The notes beneath the pieces were generated by a model. The model saw only the letters and a list, made by a program, of their open reading frames with translations, was not told the origin of the DNA and did no database searches. A DNA stretch of 64,000 nt. It comes from Sinosporangium siamense. GTDB lineage: Bacteria; Actinomycetota; Actinomycetes; Streptosporangiales; Streptosporangiaceae. Shown piece after piece: positions 51,777 through 60,547 of this stretch; positions within the stretch are counted from its first letter, which is position 1; each line of letters opens with the position of its first letter. Location: contig NZ_BOOW01000023.1 of NCBI RefSeq assembly GCF_016863435.1, positions 1-64,000 on the forward strand, read 5' to 3'. A program made the position numbers and the translations under genes.

Positions 51777-52226
51777 TCACATCACCTGCCCGACGACGAC
51801 GCCCTTGGGGTAGATCTCCCGCTGTTCCGGCCACTGCAGCAGGAACAGATCGGACAGCGGATAGCAGAGTTTGCCGGTGAGGGTCTGGGTGTCGATGCGG
51901 TCGTAGACCTCAAGGTAGACGGTGCGGCTGCCGAACAGCTTGGCCAGCAGGAAGAACGGGTAGGCCACGCCGGCGCCGGTGCTCACGATCACGTCGGGGC
52001 GATAGGTCGGCAGGAGCCGTACGGCGAGGAACAGGTTGCGTAATAAGTTGGGGATGTTGCGGGTGGTGGGGTGGTAGGCCCACGTCACCTTCTCCTCGGC
52101 GAGCAGGGAGAGCGCGTCGGTCTGCTTGAAGGTCACCCAGTGGCGATCCTCCCCCTGCCACCACGAACGCAGGCGGTAGAGCTGCCCGAGGTGGCCACCA
52201 CCCGAGCAGACGAAAAGCACTTTCAC
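51777..52226 (-). CDS. PssD/Alg14-like glycosyltransferase anchor subunit
   Basis: 149 aa. KVLFVCSGGGHLGQLYRL is the N-terminal GGHL motif, PDVIVSTGAGVAYPFFLLAK the second Rossmann segment. It binds the acceptor lipid and recruits the catalytic partner. GTG 52226 has GGAGAAGGTGG upstream, which fixes the start; the frame to 52409 is shadow. Gene order PssD then PssE matches rhizobial and lactococcal EPS loci. Confidence 0.87.
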   Translation of the reverse strand: MKVLFVCSGGGHLGQLYRLRSWWQGEDRHWVTFKQTDALSLLAEEKVTWAYHPTTRNIPNLLRNLFLAVRLLPTYRPDVIVSTGAGVAYPFFLLAKLFGSRTVYLEVYDRIDTQTLTGKLCYPLSDLFLLQWPEQREIYPKGVVVGQVM

Positions 52227-52251
52227 GAGGCCACCTTCTCCCGGCGCGGTC

Positions 52252-53544
52252 TCACGCCGAAGCACGCAGTCCAGCAAGAACCCCGAGCATCGACTCAGGG
52301 AAGATCCGGGCGTGCCATCCACCGCCGCCGGCCCGGAGGCGGCAGATGCGCACGAACATCTCACAGAGGTAGAGCCAGGCCACGAGCTCTCTCGCCTCGG
52401 GCGGCACACCCACGCCGGGCAGTTCCTCGCGAGCGGCTCTGAAGGCGTCGGCGACGCCCTGGCCGAGTTCGAGGCCGCGCATCGCGACCGCCACCTGGAA
52501 GCGCCAGTTGATCAGGTCGAAGCCGATTGGTACGGCGGGAGCACTGTGTTCCCAGTCCCACACCCAGAGGTCGGAGCCGTGCCGGCCGACGTTCCAGGGC
52601 GCCCAGTCGCCGTGCCAGCGGCCGAACCGCAGCGGGGTGACGCCGTGGTCGGCCTCGATCCGGTCCATCGCGGCCGTGATCGCCTTCGCGGTGGCGCGCA
52701 CGTCCTCGCCGAGAGCGCCGGAGGAGGCCATCGCCGCGGCCTGGTCGGTGAGCTCGTGCCAGTAGGTGGAGTCGGCGAGTTCCTTGGTGAAGGTGCCGGT
52801 GCTCTCGGCGATGCCGAGGGGGATGCTCGGGTCGAGCGGCTGGTCGGGGTCCGGGTGGCGGCGCACTCCCTGGGGCAGCGGCTCGACGACCGTGATCATC
52901 CGGCCCTGCCAGGGGCCGTGGTGCAGCACGCGCGGGACCCGCACGGGAACGGCGTCGCCGACCAGGTTCATCGATGTCGCCTCGCGGGTGACGAGGGTGC
53001 GTGTGGCGTCGTTCCAGCCGACCTTGGCGAAACCCGCGGGTTTGCCGTCGGCGCGGTGGAAGAGCTGGAGGATCGGCTTGAGGTTGGGGTCGGGCTCGCG
53101 CACGCTGATGCCGGCGACCAGGGCCCCGCCGAGGATGCCGCCCAGGTGAGCCGTGGGGACGAACTCGGGGATGCGGCGGTTTGGCAAGTCCGCGTGGAGG
53201 GAGACCACGAGGCGGCGGCGCAGGAGCAGCTGGGCGAGCCCGGTGCGATATCCGGCCCCGAGCAGTGCCCGGGAGAGTCGTAGTTTGGGGGGGCGTAGCC
53301 CGTTGTAGCGGCTCACGGAGGCCGCGGCCGACGTGCTGCCGGCCACGGGCACCAGAAACCTCGCCCGTGCCGGGTCGGGGGTGACGCCGTAACGCTCGAC
53401 GGCCCGGTAATCGGGCGGCACGTGGTCGAAGGCCACCCGGACCGGCCATTCGCCCGAGGGTTCCGGGGGGAGCCAGAGCTGGCCCATCAGTGCGCGCAGT
53501 GCTTCACTCGCCTCGGCCGCAGGCACCTGGCCGTCGTCACTCAT
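52252..53544 (-). CDS. Aminoglycoside phosphotransferase-fold (APH) family protein of the EPS locus
   Basis: About 430 aa. The C-terminal lobe has the APH catalytic loop RWHGDWAPWNVG near 325-336 (HGD.x4.N) and the metal motif VWDWEH. The N-terminal lobe is atypical, with FAKVGWNDATRTLVTREA possibly carrying the ATP-binding Lys. Such proteins occur in polysaccharide clusters, where they may phosphorylate a sugar or another small molecule; it is not evidence of antibiotic resistance. ATG 53544 is chosen because the protein character begins there; no strong ribosome binding site. It lies 25 nt upstream of the PssD-like gene and leads that operon. Confidence 0.78.
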   Translation of the reverse strand: MSDDGQVPAAEASEALRALMGQLWLPPEPSGEWPVRVAFDHVPPDYRAVERYGVTPDPARARFLVPVAGSTSAAASVSRYNGLRPPKLRLSRALLGAGYRTGLAQLLLRRRLVVSLHADLPNRRIPEFVPTAHLGGILGGALVAGISVREPDPNLKPILQLFHRADGKPAGFAKVGWNDATRTLVTREATSMNLVGDAVPVRVPRVLHHGPWQGRMITVVEPLPQGVRRHPDPDQPLDPSIPLGIAESTGTFTKELADSTYWHELTDQAAAMASSGALGEDVRATAKAITAAMDRIEADHGVTPLRFGRWHGDWAPWNVGRHGSDLWVWDWEHSAPAVPIGFDLINWRFQVAVAMRGLELGQGVADAFRAAREELPGVGVPPEARELVAWLYLCEMFVRICRLRAGGGGWHARIFPESMLGVLAGLRASA

Positions 53545-53755
53545 CGATCGCAAGAAGGTCCCACCATCTGGTTGTGACACCCGTGTAACCGGCATCCCTA
53601 GAATAATCACCCAACTTTGGGCATAGCGTGATTTCAGCTACTTCATAGTAGGTAACTGAATTTAAGCCAACCACTTTCTCCTTTATGGGCATCTTTCACC
53701 CACGGTGCCGCTTTCCACGGGTGATGCGTACGGCCGACCAGGAGGAAAGGGACAG

Positions 53756-53810
53756 CGATGGCGCAAGGGCGGCGGAGCCCCCAAGGGCCGCCAACGCCAT
53801 TGCGCCATCG
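53756..53810 (-). terminator. Long terminator hairpin after the priming transferase gene
   Basis: CGATGGCGCAA and TTGCGCCATCG form the outer 11-bp stem and GGCGGC/GCCGCC an inner stem. On the minus strand it lies 16 bases beyond the stop of the sugar transferase and is followed by CTGTCCCTTTCC. Confidence 0.72.
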
Positions 53811-53826
53811 AAGAGGTTGATAAGCC

Positions 53827-55284
53827 TCAGTACGCCCCGGTGCCGCGGATCACCGCGGCCCATGTCTTCCACAGGATCTGCAGGTCGAGCGTGAGGGACC
53901 AGTTCTCGACGTAGCGCAGATCCAGCCGCACCGACTCCTCCCAGGACAGGTCCGAACGCCCACTGACCTGCCACAGTCCCGTCATGCCCGGCTTAACCAC
54001 CAGGCGGCGGTGCACATCGGTGCCGTATTGCGCGACCTCCGCCGGGAGCGGCGGACGCGGCCCGACCAGCGACATATCCCCGCGCACCACATTGAGAAGC
54101 TGGGGGAGTTCGTCGAGAGAATAACGCCGGAGCCACGAACCTACCCCGGTGATCCGTGGATCGTTCCTCATCTTGAAGAGCACGCCATTGCCCTCGTCCA
54201 GCGCCGCGAGATCACGTTTGACACGTTCGGCGTCCACGACCATGGTGCGGAATTTGAACACCGTGAACTCGCGCCCGTTCTTGCCCACTCGAATCTGGGT
54301 GAAAAGCGCCGGACCCGGGCTCGTGCGCCGAATCATAAGCACGATCGCACATAAAAGCGGGGAGAGCAGAAGAAGAGCCAGGCTCGCCACACACCTGTCG
54401 AAGGCACCCTTGATGTTCTGCCGGGTGCCCGACAGATCGGGGTGCTCCACGTGCAGGAGGGGCAGCCCCGCCACCGGGCGCACACTTGTGCGGGGACCGG
54501 CGACGTCCGTGAGCGCCGACGCCATGAATAGATCGGTGTCGGTCTCGGCCAGCCGCCACGCCATGCGCCGCAGCGCGATCCCGTCGAGCTCCGGGCAGGC
54601 GAGCACGGCCACCGCGTCGCCCGACACCTTCGTCACGACCTCGGCGACGTCGCTGAAGTCGCCGTAGACCGGGACACCGTCGACCATCCCCTCCTCCGAG
54701 TCGAGCGGAAGCCTGGGCAGGCAGACGGCCACGACCTGCATGCCGTGGTAGCGCTCTCGGCGCAACTGGCGCACGAGATCGGCGACGCTGCCGGCGTGGC
54801 CGACGGCCACCACGCGCCGCAGGCACTCGCCCTTGGCCCGGCGGCGATGGAGACGCTTGCGCAAGCCGTACCTGAAGAGCAGGCCGACGAGCGCGAGCAG
54901 CGGGAAGCCGATCATCACGTAGCTGCGTGCGACCGGCGTCTGCGTGACATAGGCGGCGATGGCGACGAGCGACGCCATCGCGGCCGCCGCTCGTAGCACG
55001 GAGCGGTATTCGTCGGGGCCGTCCCCGACGCGGTGCGACTCGTAGCCGCCGGCGAAGGCTACCGCCAGCGGCCAGAACAGAATAAGCAGGACTCCTAGCG
55101 GCAGCTCCGGCCAGTAGAAAACGGACGTAAGCATGCGAATCGCTATGAGACCACCAAATGCCACTACTGAGCAGGCGAAATCGCCCAGAACGGCACTGAG
55201 CACGTAGCCCTGCTCCCACTCATTGTGGTCCCAGGGCGCGCGGGACACATCCGTACGGAATTCTCCGTCGGCAACAGCGGTCAT
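53827..55284 (-). CDS. Undecaprenyl-phosphate sugar phosphotransferase (WbaP-like priming transferase)
   Basis: 485 aa. Four N-terminal helices, a Rossmann-like CoA-binding-type domain at about 140-250 (VVAVGHAGSVADLVRQLRRE), TM5 at about 290-310, then the bacterial sugar transferase domain: FKFRTMVVDAER, LDELPQLLNVVRGDMSLVGP and RRLVVKPGMTGLWQVSGRS. It transfers hexose-1-phosphate to undecaprenyl phosphate and starts the repeat unit. ATG 55284 follows GGCGAGG; GTG 55311 is an alternative. Confidence 0.9.
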   Translation of the reverse strand: MTAVADGEFRTDVSRAPWDHNEWEQGYVLSAVLGDFACSVVAFGGLIAIRMLTSVFYWPELPLGVLLILFWPLAVAFAGGYESHRVGDGPDEYRSVLRAAAAMASLVAIAAYVTQTPVARSYVMIGFPLLALVGLLFRYGLRKRLHRRRAKGECLRRVVAVGHAGSVADLVRQLRRERYHGMQVVAVCLPRLPLDSEEGMVDGVPVYGDFSDVAEVVTKVSGDAVAVLACPELDGIALRRMAWRLAETDTDLFMASALTDVAGPRTSVRPVAGLPLLHVEHPDLSGTRQNIKGAFDRCVASLALLLLSPLLCAIVLMIRRTSPGPALFTQIRVGKNGREFTVFKFRTMVVDAERVKRDLAALDEGNGVLFKMRNDPRITGVGSWLRRYSLDELPQLLNVVRGDMSLVGPRPPLPAEVAQYGTDVHRRLVVKPGMTGLWQVSGRSDLSWEESVRLDLRYVENWSLTLDLQILWKTWAAVIRGTGAY

Positions 55285-55516
55285 CCTCGCCTCGCGATCA
55301 AGATCTCCCACCCCACGCCTAACAGACGCCCCATCCGCCCATCGGGTTGTCCCGCAAACGCGAACCTGTCAGACCTATTTCGTGAGCCTAGAATGATCAT
55401 GACTTTGGTGTAAAGAGTCTCCAAACGTCCACATGTGGCCAATGCCGTGACATTTCATCACTTGACAGGTGGAGATCTACGTAGTGCGCCATGCTTAGCC
55501 CCGAAGGAGTTACACG

Positions 55517-55528
55517 ATGAGTCTCTAG
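55517..55528 (+). other. Three-codon start-stop frame ahead of the GH26-like gene
   Basis: GAAGGAG (55503-55509) is followed at seven bases by ATG AGT CTC TAG, and the next codon GTG opens the gene in the same frame. Either an amber codon has arisen at position 4 and translation restarts, or this is a minimal regulatory ORF. Confidence 0.55.
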
Positions 55529-55534
55529 GTGAGG

Positions 55535-57226
55535 ATGATGAGCGCAATGCGAGCCAGCCGCAGTCTTCTCATCGTGGGCGTCACCGCAACGGCTCTCGTC
55601 AACGTCGCGGCCCTAGTGGTCGCCGAGGGCGAAGCCAAAGCCGAACAACGCGTGGCCGCACCCGGCTTCACGGTAGCGGCGAGCGAGGACACCTACGTCA
55701 CCACTCACGATCAGCGTGTCGCCAAGGGAAAGGAGTGGCACTTACGCACGGGCACGTCGAGCGGGCAGCGCCGTACGCTGCTGAAGTTCGCCGTGTCCAA
55801 CCTCCCACCGGCGGCATGTGACATCACCGCCCAGCTTCGCCTGTGGCCGCGAAGAGCGACCGCGGGCAACGAGGTCACCACGGTCAGCCGGGTGGGCCAG
55901 GGAAGCTGGAACGAAGGCACACTGTGGGCGAGCAGGCCCACAGTGGGACAGGCACTCGACACGGCCCAAGGGCTGCAGAGCAACACCTGGGCGGCGTTCG
56001 ACGTCTCCCAGGCCGTCCGGGCCAACGGTGAGGTCTCCTTCACCGTGACCCACCAGGGCACCTCCCACCTCGACTTCGCCTCGCGGGAGAACCGCCAGGT
56101 CAACCGGCCGCCCCAACTCGCGATCAACTACAAGACCGACTGCGGTGGCGGCACCGTGCCCACCCCCGGGCCGACCCCCAAACCCACCGTCCCGACTCCC
56201 GGGCCGACCACAAAGCCCACCACGCAGCCCACGGGTAAACCCACCGCCGGACCCACCCCCGGCCCCGGCGACGGCGCACTCTGGGGGCTCTACCGGTCGG
56301 GCAACGCCGACATCACGGTCCACGAAGGCACGCGACTCAACTCCACCACCGTGCCGCGACGGTTCGACGCCTTCCGGCGCTACTACAGCTTCTCCCAGAT
56401 CATCGGCACCCCGCCGAACCAGACGGTGAGCTGGCCGAGTAAGCGCGACGCCGAACTCGCCCGCGACCGGGACCTCTTCCTGCTTTTCGACAGCGGATGC
56501 TTCGGCAAGTGCCCCACCTCGTTCAACGGCATCGCGCTGCCGAAGCCTGTCAAGTTCACGGGCTCGAACGTTCCCACGGATTTCACCGGTGAGTGGTTCC
56601 ACCCCCGCGACGTCGCCTCGGGCCGGTTCGACCCTCTGCTGCGGGCCATCGCGAAAAAGATCAAAGCATTCCCGAGCCCCCTCATCCTGGACATTTCCAG
56701 CGAAATCGATAGCCAGGTCGAATGGATGGGGAACACCCCGCTCAGAAAGGAGTGGCTGGCGGGTTACCGGGCGATGTGGCGACACATCCATGATCTTTTT
56801 GTCAAGGAGGGAGTCACAAACGTCACGTGGAACTATGTGGTGGGTGGCTTCGCCAATGACGATCTGATTTACACCGAGTCCTATCCGGGCGACGCGTATG
56901 TCGACTGGATCTCCTGGGACCCTTACGACAACGGCTGCTCACACGGGTCGGCCTATGGCACCCTCGGCCGTTTCTACAACCGATTGGAAGCCGGTCTCCT
57001 CGGGCAAGGCGCTCGTAACAAGACCTACGGCATCATGGAATTCGGTTTCGGCAAGCGCTGCCAGCAGGCGTACTTCAAGAACATGGCGGCAGACCTCAAG
57101 CGACTGCCCAAGATCCGCGCGGTGCTCTACTTCGACCGCCCCAACATGCCCTACACCCTCACCGAAGAGGGCTGGCGGGGCTACGCCCTGAGCGGCATGG
57201 ACCAATACTTCAACACCGACGACTGA
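55535..57226 (+). CDS. Secreted GH26-like glycoside hydrolase with N-terminal DNRLRE/CBM96-like domain
   Basis: 563 aa. Signal peptide RASRSLLIVGVTATALVNVA. A DNRLRE/CBM96-like beta domain follows at about 45-200 (EDTYVTTHDQR, LLKFAVSNLPP), then a Pro/Thr linker at about 205-245 (PTPGPTPKPTVPTPGP), then a TIM-barrel-like domain about 248-555. In it, DISSEIDSQVEWMG may hold the acid/base Glu and KTYGIMEFGFGKRC the nucleophile Glu, as in GH26 mannanases or lichenases. It may trim the exopolysaccharide of this locus. The true start is uncertain because an in-frame TAG lies just upstream. Confidence 0.82.
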   Translation: MMSAMRASRSLLIVGVTATALVNVAALVVAEGEAKAEQRVAAPGFTVAASEDTYVTTHDQRVAKGKEWHLRTGTSSGQRRTLLKFAVSNLPPAACDITAQLRLWPRRATAGNEVTTVSRVGQGSWNEGTLWASRPTVGQALDTAQGLQSNTWAAFDVSQAVRANGEVSFTVTHQGTSHLDFASRENRQVNRPPQLAINYKTDCGGGTVPTPGPTPKPTVPTPGPTTKPTTQPTGKPTAGPTPGPGDGALWGLYRSGNADITVHEGTRLNSTTVPRRFDAFRRYYSFSQIIGTPPNQTVSWPSKRDAELARDRDLFLLFDSGCFGKCPTSFNGIALPKPVKFTGSNVPTDFTGEWFHPRDVASGRFDPLLRAIAKKIKAFPSPLILDISSEIDSQVEWMGNTPLRKEWLAGYRAMWRHIHDLFVKEGVTNVTWNYVVGGFANDDLIYTESYPGDAYVDWISWDPYDNGCSHGSAYGTLGRFYNRLEAGLLGQGARNKTYGIMEFGFGKRCQQAYFKNMAADLKRLPKIRAVLYFDRPNMPYTLTEEGWRGYALSGMDQYFNTDD

Positions 57227-57298
57227 TCCGGCGCACACGCGGTCCCGTGAGGTGAACATCCGCACGCGGATGCGCCTCACGGGGATGGGTCGTCTCCC

Positions 57299-57667
57299 TC
57301 AGTCATATTCAAGATCGGGCAGAGGTGTGGGAGGGTCGGGGCTGCGCCAGACCACGACATCGACGTCGAGGTCCTGCTCCTCCTCCCCCACCCGCTCGAC
57401 CGCCACCGCGAGCCTGTCGAGATCGAAATCCGGTAGATAGCGGAGCCTGGTCAGAAAAGAGGCGTCGGTGGCGGAGCGAGGCACCACACATCCCTGACCA
57501 TCGCGGTCGAGAAGGATGTAGTGCACATCGACCTCAAAATCACCCCCGACCCGGACTTCGACCACGTCCTCCCACGCGAGCGCCTCCACGCTGCCGTCCG
57601 CGTAGTGACGGGTCACGCCTTCCTCGGTTACGTATACATAGGTGTCCGGCACTGGATCGCCGTGCAT
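57299..57667 (-). CDS. Hypothetical protein, 122 aa
   Basis: An acidic cytoplasmic protein without signal or helices. The start VPDTYVYVTEEGVTRHYADG and the segment ALAWEDVVEVRVGGDFEVD give a beta-rich, PH-like impression, and the C terminus is strongly acidic (VERVGEEEQDLDVDVV). Codon use fits a real gene. Start ATG 57667 could instead be a few codons later. No function can be assigned, and it stands alone between the glycosidase and the GntR gene. Confidence 0.6.
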   Translation of the reverse strand: MHGDPVPDTYVYVTEEGVTRHYADGSVEALAWEDVVEVRVGGDFEVDVHYILLDRDGQGCVVPRSATDASFLTRLRYLPDFDLDRLAVAVERVGEEEQDLDVDVVVWRSPDPPTPLPDLEYD

Positions 57668-57713
57668 GGGCGCGATTGTGACGACTTCTGGCCTGTCGGT
57701 GCAAGAGACGCGC

Positions 57714-58337
57714 TTAAACGTCGCCCCACGTATGGTCGAGATGAGAGGCTACAGCGGCTCTCGTGGCCTCAATCGGACCTCGGACGATGGCCTCCAGCAA
57801 CGCCCGGTGCTCGGCCACCAGCACCTCCCGATCCCCATAGAGCCCACGCATGCGCACCATCCCCAGCATGGTCTCGGCGGCGAGCACCGCGTAGAGCCGT
57901 TCCAGGCGCGGACTCCCCACCGCCTCGATCAAGGCCCGGTGGAACTCCATGTGCCCCGCCACGATCTCCGACCACGGCGCGTCGGCCGGCAGCGCCGCCA
58001 TATGCGCAAGCGCCCGCTCGGCCGCCTCGACCCGCGTGCCGCACAACGCCGTCGCCATCAGGTCCTCCAGCGCCGCTCGCACGAACATCAAGTCCGCCAG
58101 GTCCGCCGCGGTGACCTCCGGGACATAGGCGCTCCGGTTGCGCTCGCGCCGCAGCAACCCCTCGTGCACCAGCACGGCCAGCGCCTCACGCACGGTCGGC
58201 CGCGCCACGCCGTATGCCGCGGCGAGCTCCTGCTCGGGCAGTGAGGTGCCGGGGGCGATGTCGCCGGACAGCACACGGGCGCGCAGTGCGTCGGCGAGAG
58301 CCGCGACGGCGGAGACGGCACGCAGGGGAAGGGTCAC
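57714..58337 (-). CDS. GntR-family regulator (FadR subfamily, FCD domain)
   Basis: 207 aa. Winged helix at about 5-70 (SLPEQELAAAYGVARPTVRE, ALAVLVHEGLLRRE), then an all-helical FCD ligand domain at 75-205 with metal-type His in EFHRALIEA and LVAEHRALLEAI. GTG 58337 overlaps the stop of the upstream exporter gene (GTGA). It probably represses the exporter-regulator operon through the palindrome at 59227-59245. The ligand is unknown but would be a small carboxylate if the family rule holds. Confidence 0.92.
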   Translation of the reverse strand: MTLPLRAVSAVAALADALRARVLSGDIAPGTSLPEQELAAAYGVARPTVREALAVLVHEGLLRRERNRSAYVPEVTAADLADLMFVRAALEDLMATALCGTRVEAAERALAHMAALPADAPWSEIVAGHMEFHRALIEAVGSPRLERLYAVLAAETMLGMVRMRGLYGDREVLVAEHRALLEAIVRGPIEATRAAVASHLDHTWGDV

Positions 58338-59218
58338 ACGGTAGATTCTGCCCGCTCGGGCAGCGCCACCACGACCAAAGCGACCCCCAGCAGGACCAGC
58401 GCGGCGGCCGACGCCGCGGTCAGCCTCTCGCCGAGTACGGCGAAGCCCAGCACCGCGGCCACAGCCGGCTCGGCGAGCGCCAGCGTGGCCGCGGAGGCGA
58501 CCGGCGTCGAGCGCAGGCCCTTGCCGTACATGAAGTAGGCGAGTGCGGTGGTGGCGAGGCCGAGATAGAGCGCGACGGTCAGCCCGGCGGTGTCCAGGAG
58601 CCACGAGCTGCCGGTCCACAGCAGGACGGGCGACATGAACACCGCCGCGCCGCCGAACATCGCCCCCATCACCGCGTTCGAGTCCCCTTCGCGGGCGATC
58701 ACCCGGGCCGCGGTGACTGCGTAGAACGCGTAGACAAGTCCGCCGAGCAGCGCCAGCGAGACCCCGCCGACGACGTCGTTCCCCGATCCGGTGTCCCCGC
58801 TGAGGATGAGTACGGCACTGCCGGCGACGGCGGCGACCGTCGCGACAGCCCAGCGCCCGGTGGGGCGGACGCGGTCGACGGCGTAGGAGAGCACACCGGT
58901 GAAGACCGGGCCGCTGCCGATCGCGACCACCGTGGCGACGGCCACGCCGGTCTTGGCGACGGCGGCGAAGTAGCAGAGCTGGTAGGCCGCGACGGCGGCG
59001 GCCGAGGTGGCGATCGCGACCGGATGGCGACGCGCCACCCGCCATACTGCGGCGCCCGCCAGGGCGGCGAGCAGGCCGCCGCCGATCAACAGCCGCACCG
59101 CCGCCAGGGAGCGCGGCTCGGCCTCCACTCCGGCTTGGAGGGCGAGGGTACCGACCGTACCCGCCGTGCCCCAGAGCATGGCGGCGGCGATCACTAATAG
59201 GGGGCCGTTGCGCGTCAC
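58334..59218 (-). CDS. EamA/DMT-family metabolite exporter
   Basis: 294 aa with ten helices in two EamA repeats. NGPLLVIAAAMLWGTAGTVG opens repeat 1 and ALLGGLVYAFYAVTAARVIA opens repeat 2; TPVASAATLALAEPAVAAVL is the conserved helix 9 region with Glu-Pro. It probably exports an amino acid or related metabolite. GTG 59218 begins at the first helix; no purine-rich ribosome binding site precedes it. It is cotranscribed with the GntR regulator. Confidence 0.9.
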   Translation of the reverse strand: MTRNGPLLVIAAAMLWGTAGTVGTLALQAGVEAEPRSLAAVRLLIGGGLLAALAGAAVWRVARRHPVAIATSAAAVAAYQLCYFAAVAKTGVAVATVVAIGSGPVFTGVLSYAVDRVRPTGRWAVATVAAVAGSAVLILSGDTGSGNDVVGGVSLALLGGLVYAFYAVTAARVIAREGDSNAVMGAMFGGAAVFMSPVLLWTGSSWLLDTAGLTVALYLGLATTALAYFMYGKGLRSTPVASAATLALAEPAVAAVLGFAVLGERLTAASAAALVLLGVALVVVALPERAESTV

Positions 59219-59226
59219 AGGAGGGA

Positions 59227-59245
59227 TTGTCTGACAACTAGACAA
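59227..59245 (-). promoter_or_regulatory. Probable GntR operator
   Basis: TTGTCTGACAACTAGACAA is a 19-bp inverted repeat (TTGTCT/AGACAA), and its first 11 bases fit the FadR-subfamily rule T-N-GT-N3-AC-N-A. It lies 9 bases upstream of the exporter start. Confidence 0.65.
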
Positions 59246-59506
59246 GATTCGTCCAGTCGTCGGCACAAGGTCGCCCCCGTCTCCCCCCGGCGCGGCACTC
59301 TCCGGCCCGGGTCCGCCGCGGCAACGCGCATGCCTGGACAAGCCGACACGGGCGCCCTCCGGCCCGGGTCTGCTGTGACGCTCGCCCGCCCTGGATGCGG
59401 TGGAGTCGCCTATGCGGCGTTCCCGGGTCCGGAACACGGCGGAGCCGACGGCGCTGTCGTCGTGCGCCGGCGGCTCCGGACGTCCCTGAGATGTGGTGTG
59501 CGGGTT

Positions 59507-59806
59507 TTACGGTTTGGACTGGCCGTTGCGGTTGACGCAGCGGCGCGCGGCGAGCGCCGTGGCCACGCAATGGGCACAGAACTCACCGGCCCTGCCGGCC
59601 CGGCAGGTGCAGAAGCACGTGAGTGCCCCGTCCACCATGGCGAACTCGACGTGAGCGGCGCCGTCGTCCACCTCAGCCGTCACAGTGGACGGCGAATACC
59701 TCACAAGTTGGACGGCAGCGGCGGCCTCCAACTCGGCCCCCCGCACCCTGGCCGCTTCGGCGGCACGTTCTAGCTCCGCCTCGACCAGTTCCGGAACGGA
59801 TGTCAT
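59507..59806 (-). CDS. Small SWIM-type zinc-finger protein
   Basis: 99 aa. The C-terminal half contains LTCFCTCRAGRAGEFCAHCV, fitting the SWIM pattern CxC-xn-CxH with an additional Cys. The N-terminal helix ELVEAELERAAEAARVRGAE may dimerise. SWIM domains bind DNA or proteins. ATG 59806 follows GAGGGAGG, so the longer frame to 59896 is rejected. No operon partner is seen. Confidence 0.72.
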   Translation of the reverse strand: MTSVPELVEAELERAAEAARVRGAELEAAAAVQLVRYSPSTVTAEVDDGAAHVEFAMVDGALTCFCTCRAGRAGEFCAHCVATALAARRCVNRNGQSKP

Positions 59807-60547
59807 CCGAGCCTCCCTCGTGTGGTTTGCCGGGAGTTCTTCTGCGGCCTCGCGAGCGACGGGTCTCGCGACGTCGACTCCGGAGCGGCGGGTCACTCAC
59901 CAAATGTGTTCGGCCGGCGACTCGTCGTACGGGGCGAAGAAGACTCTCTACACATCAAGACGCGTTCAAGGTCTACTGGGTTCCATTCCCCAACTGTCCC
60001 CACGTTGGATACAAAATGGGATACGAGATCTTTTCGGAAAGCTCGCCCCAACACATCACGAAGAGACGTCTCTGGGCGGATTGGGGGGCGTTTCATGAGG
60101 ATCGCGAACTACGACAATCGCGGCACTGACTCGCCTCAACCCAAAGCATGGCTTAACGCAGGATTATGATTACTTAACGTAGCAGAACGATCGGATCGTC
60201 CAATGGTCGGATCATCGCCCCCTTGGCCGTCATCCCGGTGGACGCCGAGGTTGTGGAACCGCGGGGCGAGTAGGGGGATCGTGACGGTCGGCTACTCGCT
60301 CACTGACTCGAATCCCCGACAAATACCACGATAGGCGTGTATGAACCCCGTTCTGGACACGCTCCCGCACGACACCGGCCCCAAAAGCCGGGTCATGGAA
60401 TCAGGTCAACCCTGAACCACCCAGGCCCCACCCGAAGCGACCGACCCACTATGAAATGTCATCGCTTTGGATACCCCTCTAGTGGCCGGTCACATAGGTT
60501 GCTACTGTTTCGCCAGATATCCGTCATACCCGGAATGCGAGGTGGCC
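59807..60547. other. Long leader region upstream of the sensor kinase
   Basis: 741 bases. One 24-codon frame with a plausible ribosome binding site is listed separately. Otherwise I see no gene or terminator. Promoters for the SWIM gene and the kinase must lie here. Confidence 0.4.
60095..60169 (+). CDS. Possible 24-aa microprotein
   Basis: ATG 60095 follows GGGGGG at six bases. The peptide begins RIANYDNRGTDSPQ and ends PKAWLNAGL. It is hydrophilic with no signal. Nothing else supports it. Confidence 0.25.
   Translation: MRIANYDNRGTDSPQPKAWLNAGL

Noticed and set aside
52252-53544. Aminoglycoside resistance gene
   Set aside because: Only the general APH fold is visible, and its position in the polysaccharide locus points to another substrate.
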